This document shows positions 56,410 to 64,000 of a DNA stretch of 64,000 bases, in pieces. The notes beneath the pieces were generated by a model, which was not told where the DNA came from, ran no database searches, and saw nothing but the letters and a program-made list of their open reading frames with translations. The stretch comes from Poa pratensis (taxonomy: Eukaryota > Streptophyta > Magnoliopsida > Poales > Poaceae). The translations under genes and the position numbers were made by a program. The stretch is taken from positions 136,552,542 to 136,616,541 of the forward strand of contig CAMZMU010000041.1 in the NCBI GenBank assembly GCA_947311845.1. Reading direction: 5' to 3'. Each line of letters begins with the position of its first letter. Position 1 is the stretch's first letter.

Positions 56410-57002
56410 TGATACGTCTCAAACGTATATATAATTTTTGATGTTCCATGCTTGTTTTATACCAATTGCTACATGTTTTGCATATACTTTATATCACTTT
56501 TATACATTTTTTGGGACTAACCTATTAACAAGATGCCGAAGTGCCAGTTCCTGTTTTATGCTCTTTTTGTATTCCAGAAAAGCTAGTCTGGAAATATTCT
56601 CGGAATTGGACGAAACTACACAGGGGTCCCTATTTTTCCAGAACACGCCTGACGGAGCGAAGGAGCAACAGAGGAGGGCCACCAGGGCCCCACACGCACC
56701 TAGGGCGTGGGCCCCCCTCTGCCGCGCCCTAAGGTGGTGTGGGCCCCTCGGGGGTCTCCAGCCGCCGCCCTTTCGCCTACTTATTCCCCCCGACGCGAAA
56801 ACCCTAAGTGCCTGAGCAAATATCCACGAAAAGGTCCAGAGACGCCGCCGCCGTCAACCCTAGCTTGGGAGGGTTCAGAACCTCTTTCCGGCACCCTGCC
56901 GCAGAGGGGAATCATCACCGGAGGCTTCTACATCGCCATGCCTGCATCCGGAGTGATGCGTGAGTAGTTCATCCTTGGACTACGGGTCCATAGCAGTAGA
57001 TA
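56410..57002 (+). mobile_element. 5' part of an LTR (Triticeae-type), cut by the CACTA element
   Basis: It begins TGATACGTCTCAAACGTAT, a start I know from an abundant Triticeae LTR, and continues with CCTATTAACAAGATGCCGAA and GACTACGGGTCCATAGCAGT before the CACTA end at 57003. Only the first part of the LTR is in the window; the rest would lie beyond the CACTA element. I name no family. Confidence 0.65.
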
Positions 57003-57019
57003 CACTAGTACAGAAAAGC

Positions 57020-57253
57020 TATTCTGTGGCGCACCATTTTTCTATTTTGTGGCGCATGGGTGGTGCGCCACAGAATAGTCGCCACTAAATAAGCTATTCT
57101 GTGGCGCACCACCCATGCGCCACAGAATAGTGGCTATTCTGTGGCGCACCGAGCCTGGTGCACCACAGAATAACTATTCTGTGGCGCACCAGTGTAACCA
57201 TGCGCCACAGAATAGGGTGCGCCACAGAATAGTCCTGGGTGCGCCACAGAATT
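57020..57253. repeat. CACTA subterminal repeats
   Basis: About eleven copies of CTATTCTGTGGCGCACC or its inverse, several as head-to-head pairs. In En/Spm such subterminal motifs bind the element's TNPA-type protein and are needed for excision; here that role is inferred. Confidence 0.88.
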
Positions 57254-57959
57254 ACTGCGCAGTACTGTACCCGTATATTCATACAAATACCAGTATAATA
57301 TCAGAATACATGTATATTTCATATTTACACAGATATAACAGAAACAGAGATATATTTTCACAGATATATCAAAACAAACACATTACTAATATATGTCATC
57401 ACAAGTTGATACAAAAGTGCGGAAGTTTTACACAATTGTTGAGATATACAAAAGTTCATCGAATCGTTGCCCACGTTACAAAATGAAGTGTTCACCGCCT
57501 ACACTAGGATCGAATAGATTACATCTCGGCGTTGACGGTGAGCAATAGCGGGAACACGACGATCTCATGTAGCCTTCTTCGCGAGCGCTACGAGCGGAGC
57601 GGCGCCGGGAACGGTTTGCCGAGAGGCCCTTGAGAACACACAAGGAATCCTGATAACCTTGTGGAACCAAGTAGAAGGCACACAGGTCTCACTCACGTCG
57701 CCCCTGAATCACATATATAGTGTCACAACGTTTTAATCATCGGCATTCTAGAGGATACAAAACTATAAACAAGAATGAATTGCAACATAATTAAAATAAG
57801 ATTCAAAAGACTAGATTTAGTCAAAGACAAAACAAGATTGAAAAAAATTAATGCCTCATACTTAGAAGTGGCACACATAGGTTACAGGGACGGGGTGAGT
57901 GAGCCAAGTAGGATGCACGAGATGTGTCTTCTCATGCATATCAACTTACCACAAAAAGA

Positions 57960-59562
57960 TCAAATAGAGAAAAACCCGTATGATGGATCCTTCTTCCTGA
58001 TTCGCTCCGGAAACGGATAAATGCCATCTTTCGTCATCCACGTCCTCCTGTCATTCTGCTTATCTAGGCGTTCTTCGATCTCCCACTTAGACAACGCTGA
58101 AAATCAGTTGGGATATATATTTGACTAATGCATGATATAACTAGAGTATGATTTATTCATCTAATATAGAAAAGAAAGAAGCAAGGTTTCTACCTCTGGC
58201 GTTGTGTAAGGACCCCCTGCTGTCTTGACATCTTCCAGGATGATTTTCGATAACTGTAACTGGATGCGATGGAAGTCTGCTCTAAGGTCATCATCGGTGA
58301 GATCCTCATCATATGTGGCCCATTCTTGGAGACGATATGGCAAATTCGTTATCACTGCATCCCGGACATACGATTTCATGTGTAAGAGGACGTAGAAGGC
58401 ATCCACGTTGCCAGACTTTTGCTTGAGGCAATGAAACCCAGTCCCATGGTGAAACTTGTGTGTGTTGTCAATTACATGTTTCCCTTTCTTCTCGAAGGAA
58501 CCTCCGTTTTTGGCGTAGCCCTCGAGAGCCTCATTGAGAACACCCTTAATTCTAGTGTAGTCTTTCGGCGTCGTCGCTGAGTCTAAATATGTGGCAGTTG
58601 ACCACTTCGGGTGCACGGCGATGAATACTGAGTACTTGTCACTGCTCAACACAATTGAAATGGAATATTGGAAAGGATCAACACAACAGAAGAAATCTAT
58701 AAGAAAGCATAAGATACGACAGCGGCGACTAGATGCGGACTTACTTGAAAAAGAAAGGCAGAAGAAGGCTGGTCTTTGTGCTCATGTTCAGCATGATTCT
58801 CTGGAGGTACTCCGTGGCCCTGGCCCGTGTCGGTGATCCTTCCTCCAGCTGGCTGTCCCGCATGTAGTAGGGATCCACTACCTTGACGTACGGGGTTTGT
58901 TCTCTCCTGATCATCATCGCCTGGCTGAGCGCGTATAGGCGGACCAAGTTATAGTCCAGCCGTTTAAAGTGAAACAAGTTGAAGACGTCCTCGCACGATA
59001 TGAAGAACAGATCCGCTGGAGATTCATCAACGAAGTCAACAAAGTCTGGCACCTTGACAGTGAACACCGGGTAGTTTGGATTCTCGTCTTTAAGAAGGTT
59101 GTCCTCTAGCTTCAAGATAGCAAGTTGCAAAGGGGCCATGCATCCATCTGCGAGGTGGAGCAGCTCCAAAGGCAGTATCGGTTGACCAGCTTCATGCAAC
59201 CGGGACGACAAGTCACCCGCACGGGGTGGTATCTTGGGATCACTCCGGACATACCCCGGGGTGCTACGTTTCGTCTTCGGAGCTGGCTTACTCCTCTTCC
59301 TGTGCTTCTTCTTCTTCTCTGTTGTATCTGCTATATCTTCTGGAGGCAGTATTGGGTACTGTCTGGAGCCGAAGCTGATCACTGGGGCAGGCCCTTTTTT
59401 CCCTCCCTCGGTCCAAACCCTGACAGACTCACATATAGTTGTAAAGAGCGACATGAACGTCTTTGTCACCGCCTCTGAGATGAAACTCGGAATCATAATA
59501 TTTTGCTCCATCGGTTCCTCGCCCCTTGTTCCAGAAACCCCAGCCTCGTCATTGTCGGCCAT
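57960..59562 (-). CDS. CACTA second gene: Ulp1-like protein, three exons, catalytic residues lost
   Basis: Exons 59562-58745, 58641-58194 and 58085-57960 join in phase (818, 448 and 126 bp; 463 residues) with GTAAGT, GTAGAA, GAGCAG and CTAAG borders. The N-terminal part has a basic linker (KKKKHRKRSKPAPK) and a conserved-looking middle (PVFTVKVPDFVDFVDESPADLF). The C-terminal third fits the Ulp1/C48 cysteine-protease fold used by many plant CACTA proteins: VFIAVHPKWSTATYLDS and HCLKQKSGN-VDAFYVLLHM. The usual His before the VFIAV strand is Lys275 (DKYS). The Asp of YLDS (293) is kept. The usual catalytic Cys before FYVL is absent (VDAFYVL). A protease function is therefore unlikely; a DNA- or protein-binding TNPA-like role is possible. 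Confidence 0.7.
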
Positions 59563-59667
59563 GTTTGCACTGCATTAAAAAGAGGCAAAAAGTTAGTATA
59601 ACAAATTTAAGATAAAAAAATCACCTAACTAATAAGTACTAAGATACCCCGGCCCATGCACTAGTCG

Positions 59668-60072
59668 CAATACCCCATATGTCCTATTTTTAGCAAAGTC
59701 ATGCCAAATTTCACGAAAAAATCCGGCATGACCTTTGCTAAAAAAGGGACATATGGAGTACCCGAAATTGCCGGAACGGAAGTTAATCGACGTTCCGGCA
59801 ATCTCAAGGGCCTCTCGGGGTACCTGCAAGCATTTCCAACAAAAAAAAACACATCTACGGCCGGCACCTCCGGCCGGCATCTCAACGACACGATGGTCGG
59901 AGCACACGCACAATACCCCATATGTCCTATTTTTAGCAAAGTCATGCCAAATTTCACGAAAAAATCCGGCATGACCTTTGCTAAAAAAGGGACATATGGA
60001 GTACCCGAAATTGCCGGAACGGAAGTTAATCGACGTTCCGGCAATCTCAAGGGCCTCTCGGGGTACCTGCAA
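59668..60072. repeat. Duplicated two-hairpin module upstream of the Ulp1-like gene
   Basis: A 162-bp unit at 59668-59829 recurs without any difference I can see at 59911-60072 (offset 243). Each unit holds a long imperfect hairpin (arms from CCATATGTCC to GCATGCC-type sequence, about 30 bp each) and a second, perfect 12-bp-arm hairpin (ATTGCCGGAACG ... CGTTCCGGCAAT). It is about 100 bp upstream of the ATG at 59562. The longer ORFs across it on both strands are side effects of the duplication. Confidence 0.9.
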
Positions 60073-60179
60073 CATTTCACAAATCATGTTGGCCGGCATT
60101 CCCGGCCAACAACATCACAACAACACATGCATCCCCGGTCAACAACATCACAAGAACATCCGTAAAATATAGGAGGGCA

Positions 60180-60707
60180 CCACCTTGAGCAGCAGGAAGC
60201 AACGGGGGGGCCTACACACATCCACAGTCAAGATATTACTTAGCAATTGCAGAGAATAAAATAAATTAATCAAATGTTGATATAAAATATGCGGGAGTAT
60301 ATATTAACACATTTTTTTAGTATTTCAAATGTTGATTGTTTCTTCTATAATTATGGTCAAAGATAGTCAAATGTGACTTTTAAAAAAACTAATACAAAGG
60401 ATTGCAAAGGATTTTTTTTATGAAAATAGGATAGCCCTAGAAAAATATTGCAAAGGATTTTGTTGGGAAGGGAATTGGATGCGGACCTCGTCGACGGCGG
60501 TGGTGCATGAGGTGGGGCGGGTTGGGGCGGGTCGGGGGCGCCGGCACGGACGAGGGAGGCGGCGAGGTCGCGGACGAGGGAGGCGGCGGGGTCGCGGACG
60601 AGGGAGGCGGCGCCGGCGAGGGTGAACGGCGGCGGCGCGGGTTATGGGGAGAGGAAGAAGAGATCGAAGAAGAAAACGGCGGCGGCGCGGCCGGTTTTTG
60701 GATAAGG
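60180..60707. other. CACTA intergenic; GC-rich stretch at 60480-60700
   Basis: 60180-60470 is AT-rich without signal. 60480-60700 has GC-rich near-repeats (GACGAGGGAGGCGGCG three times) that look like leader or promoter sequence of a CpG-rich exon. I support no gene here. Confidence 0.4.
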
Positions 60708-60798
60708 TACCTTATTCTGTGGCGCATCCACCTAGCGGTGCGCCACAGAATTAGCTTATTCTGTGGCGCACCCGATAAGGGGTGCGCCACAGAATAGT
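60708..60798. repeat. Internal cluster of the CACTA subterminal motif
   Basis: Four copies of TTCTGTGGCGCACC-type sequence as two inverted pairs, identical in kind to the terminal repeats, but located 3.7 kb inside the element between the two genes. Confidence 0.85.
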
Positions 60799-61094
60799 TG
60801 GTTTTTTTATTTAAATTTTCTGTTTTTACACACATGTTAATAAAAAACAGTTAATAGTTGGTTTTTTATTTAAATTTTCTGTTTTTACACACATGTTAAT
60901 AAAAAAACAGTTAATAGTTGTTTTTTATTTAAATTTTCTGTTTTTACACACATGTTAATAAAAAAACAGTTAATAGTTGGTTTTTTTATTTAAATTTTCT
61001 GTTTTTACACACATGTTAATAAAAAAACAGTTAATAGTTGGTTTTTTATTTAAATTTTCTGTTTTTACACACATGTTAATAAAAAACAGTTAAT
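60795..61094. repeat. 60-bp minisatellite, five units
   Basis: Units beginning TAGTTGGTTTTTTTATTTAA at 60795, 60855, 60915, 60975 and 61035, nearly identical, differing mainly in homopolymer length. It lies directly downstream of the transposase stop. Confidence 0.92.
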
Positions 61095-61216
61095 ACAAAT
61101 ATTGAAACTGTGCCATATATATCAAATTACATAGACCATATGCTTGTCTCTCATACAAAACAAATTATATATAATACACAAAAAAGTTTTCGATCTTCGT
61201 CCCGGCCGGTTCCAAA

Positions 61217-64000
61217 CTAGCATTTCTTCTTTCCCTTCTTGGCGGTTGAATAGCTTAGGCCGGTCACCTTGAGACTTCTTCGCGTGAACGGACAACCTTT
61301 GGTAGGTAGGGAGGTCTTCCTTTTTTCTTTAGAATTAGTAGTAGGCATGTCGAAGTAGTTGTCGAATTCCTCCTCGATCTTCGGATCGCCGTCCAGGTCC
61401 TCCTCATTGGCGTCTCCTTCCATTCCGATGATGCTCCTCTTGCCCCTCCTCACGACAACACGGTTAGGCTTTGACGGGTCGGTAATGAAGAAGCATTGAT
61501 CGACTTGGCTAGCGAGTACCCATGGCTCATTTTTCGCGGAGGCTTTCTTCGAGTTGGCTTCGGGTATAACCATGGTGGTGAAATACCGGCCTTCTTTTTC
61601 GACGTTCTTGGCCCATCTCACACGGAACATTGGCACCGACTCTCCACAGTAGTTGAGCTCCCATATCTCCTCTATCCTTCCGAAGTATCTTTGTTTGACG
61701 GTAGCCTCGTCATCGGCGTAGGATAGCATAGTTACTCCTGAGTTTTGATATTCGCTACTCCTGTCCTTTTCCTCGGTGCAGAATCTGTAACCATTGATGT
61801 CGTACGTCTGATAGGTCTTCACGTTCTGCGCGGGGCCCTGTGATATGGAGAATATGAGTTTTTCATCTTCCGTACTTGGCTTTCTGACCCGTGATTCGGA
61901 CAGTTGTTTTTCCCTGAACCAACGCGTGAAGCTGGAGTTGTGCTCTCTGGTTACGTCTCCGTTCTTCCTCGGCCGGCCCAGGTCGATGTAGTTCTTCTCG
62001 ATTATGCTTCTGTGCTCTTCCACCCAAGGTTCGATCAATTCTAAGTGTTGTAGCGCGACCCGGTGAGCCCTATCGAAGTCGACGTGTCGACCATCAATCA
62101 AGACAGGGAGTGAGCGGTAGCCCTCACGGTGACCAAAACCAGCGAGCCTGCCGACGTGCGGCCTGGTGGCCAGACCAACATCCTCGTTCTCGGTGCTTAG
62201 ATAACTCTGGCAGAAGGTGATGCACTCTTTGGTCAGAAAGCCCTTGGCCATGCTTGCGTCTGGACGGGCCCTGTTGCGAACGAATCCTTTGATGACACCG
62301 TTCTGCCTTTCGAACGGCATCATGTAGTGCAGGAACGTCGGACCGAGCTTCAGTATGTCATCAACGACGTGGAGAAGGAGATGCACGCAGATGTCAAAGA
62401 ACGCGGGCGGGAAGTAAATCTCGAGCTCGCATAGTATCCCCACGATCTCATCCTGTATCTTCTGGAGCTGCCTCACGCCGATCGACTTACGGTTGATGAC
62501 GTCAAAAAAGTTGCAAAGTGCAGACAGCGTATCACGGACGTGCTCGTCCATTATCCCTCGGATCGCAACGGGAATTATCTGCGTCATAAGCACATGACAA
62601 TCGTGAGACTTCATCCCGCTGAACCTCTTCTTTGTTTCGTCCAGATATCTGCTTGTCTTCCCCGCGTAACCGTAAGGAAATTTGACTCCTAAGAGGCACT
62701 TGTAGAACTGCTTGAGCTCCTCCGGACTCATAGTGAAGCAGGTAGGTGGAAGCACAACCGCGCTCTTCTTCCTCCTTTTGCGGCGACCTTGAGTCCCTTC
62801 CGTCTGGTCATCATTATCATCATCATCATCACTATCGGGGCCGTGAATATCTTTCTTGATGCCAAGCCATTTCAGATCGTATCGTGCTTTCTTCCCATCC
62901 TTGGTCTTTTCCGGCATGTTTGAAAGAGTGCCAAGAACAGCCTCGGTAACATTCTTCGTAATGTGCATTACATCGAGGCTATGGGGCGTGTGGAGGACCT
63001 TCCAGTACTCCAAGTCATGGAAAGCACACCTCGCTTTCCATACACCCAGCAGCGGTTTTACCCTCGGTCGCTTCTTTCCCGGCGCAGGGCACTCCTCCCA
63101 ATTTGTCAAAAGCTCATCAATTTCTATGCCGGTCCTCGGGATCGGTTTTGTTTCTCTTTCTTCTTGACCATCGAACAAATCCCCGCGTTTTCTCCACGGG
63201 TGGTCCATGCGAAGCCACCTTCGAGCCCCTGGGTACACGGTTTTCGAAGACCCTTGTATTCTTGGTAGCTGGATATGCGGGGTCTCATCCATGCACCTGA
63301 TACATCCACAGAATCCGTGGCCCACCTGGGCCGATACAGACGACATTCCAGGATAGTCCTGCACCGTCGTGAGCAACGCGGCGCTCATATTGAAATATTC
63401 TTTAGTGTAGGCGTCCCACGTACGGACAGGCGTCTTCCATAACGTTTCTAACTCCTCTTTCAACAGCTCGAAATACAGATGTATGTCGACACCTGGTTGT
63501 TTCGGACCCTGAATAAGCATACTCATGTGTATGTACTTTGACTTCGTGCACAGCCACGGGGGAAGGTTGTAAGGCCATACAAACACGGGCCAGGTGCTAT
63601 GTGTGCCATTGAAGAACGGATTCATTCCATCTGTGCACATACCCAGCCTGACGTTCCTTGCGTCGCGCCCAAAATCTTCGAAGGCGATGTCCAATGCTTG
63701 CCAATTGCTAGCGTCTGCAGGGTGTGTCAGGATGGTGCCCTTCTCCGGATCTTCTGCGGGCTTCTCCCTTTCCGCGTGCCATTGCATGAGCTTTGCTTCC
63801 TTAGGATCCACGAACCACCGCTGAAGACGGGGAGTGATAGGAAAGTACCATACCACTTTTCGAGGATTTTTCTTCTTTCCACTCTTGTACCGTCCGTGAC
63901 CGCACACCGGACATTTGGTCAAGTCCTCGTAATCGCCCCGATAAATTACGCAATCATTGATGCAGGCGTGGTATCTCTCGTGCGGTAGGTCAAGAGGGCA
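61217..64000 (-). CDS. CACTA transposase (TNP2/Transposase_21 type), C-terminal 925 residues
   Basis: Open from the window edge to a TAG at 61217; the true N-terminus is outside (CINDCVIYRGDYEDLTKCPVC precedes the first Met). In order: a CPVCGHGRY zinc-binding-like segment, the catalytic-domain region with CTDGMNPF near 63630, VQVGHGFCGC-type Cys-rich sequence, and LDVMHITKNV near 62960. An acidic run (DSDDDDDNDD) follows, then the DUF4218-like part (SHDCHVLMTQIIP; PFERQNGVIKGFVRN), a DUF4216-like part (FGRIEEIWELNYCG), and a basic tail (STAKKGKKKC). There are no stops or frameshifts in 2.78 kb. The protein would cut and join CACTA ends in the nucleus, with TNPA-type help. Confidence 0.93.
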   Translation of the reverse strand, partial: CPLDLPHERYHACINDCVIYRGDYEDLTKCPVCGHGRYKSGKKKNPRKVVWYFPITPRLQRWFVDPKEAKLMQWHAEREKPAEDPEKGTILTHPADASNWQALDIAFEDFGRDARNVRLGMCTDGMNPFFNGTHSTWPVFVWPYNLPPWLCTKSKYIHMSMLIQGPKQPGVDIHLYFELLKEELETLWKTPVRTWDAYTKEYFNMSAALLTTVQDYPGMSSVSAQVGHGFCGCIRCMDETPHIQLPRIQGSSKTVYPGARRWLRMDHPWRKRGDLFDGQEERETKPIPRTGIEIDELLTNWEECPAPGKKRPRVKPLLGVWKARCAFHDLEYWKVLHTPHSLDVMHITKNVTEAVLGTLSNMPEKTKDGKKARYDLKWLGIKKDIHGPDSDDDDDNDDQTEGTQGRRKRRKKSAVVLPPTCFTMSPEELKQFYKCLLGVKFPYGYAGKTSRYLDETKKRFSGMKSHDCHVLMTQIIPVAIRGIMDEHVRDTLSALCNFFDVINRKSIGVRQLQKIQDEIVGILCELEIYFPPAFFDICVHLLLHVVDDILKLGPTFLHYMMPFERQNGVIKGFVRNRARPDASMAKGFLTKECITFCQSYLSTENEDVGLATRPHVGRLAGFGHREGYRSLPVLIDGRHVDFDRAHRVALQHLELIEPWVEEHRSIIEKNYIDLGRPRKNGDVTREHNSSFTRWFREKQLSESRVRKPSTEDEKLIFSISQGPAQNVKTYQTYDINGYRFCTEEKDRSSEYQNSGVTMLSYADDEATVKQRYFGRIEEIWELNYCGESVPMFRVRWAKNVEKEGRYFTTMVIPEANSKKASAKNEPWVLASQVDQCFFITDPSKPNRVVVRRGKRSIIGMEGDANEEDLDGDPKIEEEFDNYFDMPTTNSKEKRKTSLPTKGCPFTRRSLKVTGLSYSTAKKGKKKC

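Larger units (their letters stand above)
57003..64000 (-). mobile_element. CACTA (En/Spm-type) element, right end outside window
   Basis: It starts CACTAGTACAGAAAAGC at 57003, followed by dense subterminal repeats (57020-57253). Two genes lie on the minus strand: an Ulp1-like ORF (59562-57960) and a TNP2/Transposase_21-type transposase (61217 to the edge). Because both genes are on the minus strand, this is the 3' end of the element. Coding frames are open, so it is a recent and possibly autonomous copy. Confidence 0.9.

Noticed and set aside
59629..60099. 156-codon frame with internal repeat
   Set aside because: The repeat is the 162-bp DNA duplication; it is open in several frames on both strands, so coding is not supported.
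1..64000. CRISPR arrays, bacterial operons, riboswitches, tRNA and rRNA genes
   Set aside because: No direct-repeat/spacer arrays, cloverleaf genes or rRNA sequence were seen; tandem repeats found are minisatellites or duplications.

Overview
This is a plant nuclear window, almost certainly from a large grass genome (Pooideae, probably Triticeae). The evidence is the mass of nested transposable elements: Stowaway MITEs ending CTCCCTCC with TA duplications, Copia-type LTR retrotransposons primed by initiator tRNA-Met, several L1-type LINEs, CACTA, hAT and Mutator elements and a Helitron end. One LTR fragment resembles a Triticeae LTR type I know from memory. There are spliceable exons and no bacterial features. 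Only one host gene looks fully intact: a single-exon non-specific phospholipase C.

Layout. 1-0.7 kb: first exon(s) of an unrecognised host gene on the minus strand. 0.9-3.6 kb: a GC-rich retroposon beside an old RNase-H-bearing LINE, itself hit by a Stowaway. 4.1-11.5 kb: exons of an unrecognised, decaying host gene (minus strand), split by a LINE (about 5.05-9.9 kb, plus). 11.9-31.2 kb: one Copia element on the minus strand. It carries an extra 3' ORF and is interrupted by a 5.6-kb LINE (17.1-22.7 kb, 15-bp duplication) and a 2.34-kb solo LTR (25.4-27.7 kb, 5-bp duplication); a 1.9-kb block holding part of the 5' LTR, the primer-binding site and the gag N-terminus is inverted. 32.06-32.28 kb: a Tourist-like MITE. 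33.2-34.7 kb: the phospholipase C gene with TATA box and CT-repeat leader. 35.1-39.7 kb: a non-autonomous Mutator-like element (9-bp duplication, about 125-bp inverted repeats) carrying a 190-codon ORF. 41.6-47.8 kb: a degenerate hAT element containing a second hAT, which contains a MITE and a retroposon. 49.4-51.9 kb: an AT-rich 1.2-kb tandem duplication ending at a Helitron 3' terminus. 52.0-56.4 kb: an F-box gene cut by a LINE. 56.4-57.0 kb: the start of an LTR. 57.0-64.0 kb: a well-preserved CACTA element with a three-exon Ulp1-like gene and a TNP2-type transposase that runs off the window.

How it works together. Most of the sequence is transposon machinery in various states of decay. The parts that still look capable of acting are the phospholipase C gene, the CACTA genes and perhaps the ORF inside the Mutator-like element, whose C-terminus has a ubiquitin-interacting-like helix directly followed by a SUMO-interacting-like motif. 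I did not find a clear new multi-gene system; the best leads are that ORF, the Ulp1-like CACTA protein without its catalytic residues, and a perfectly duplicated two-hairpin module in the same CACTA element.
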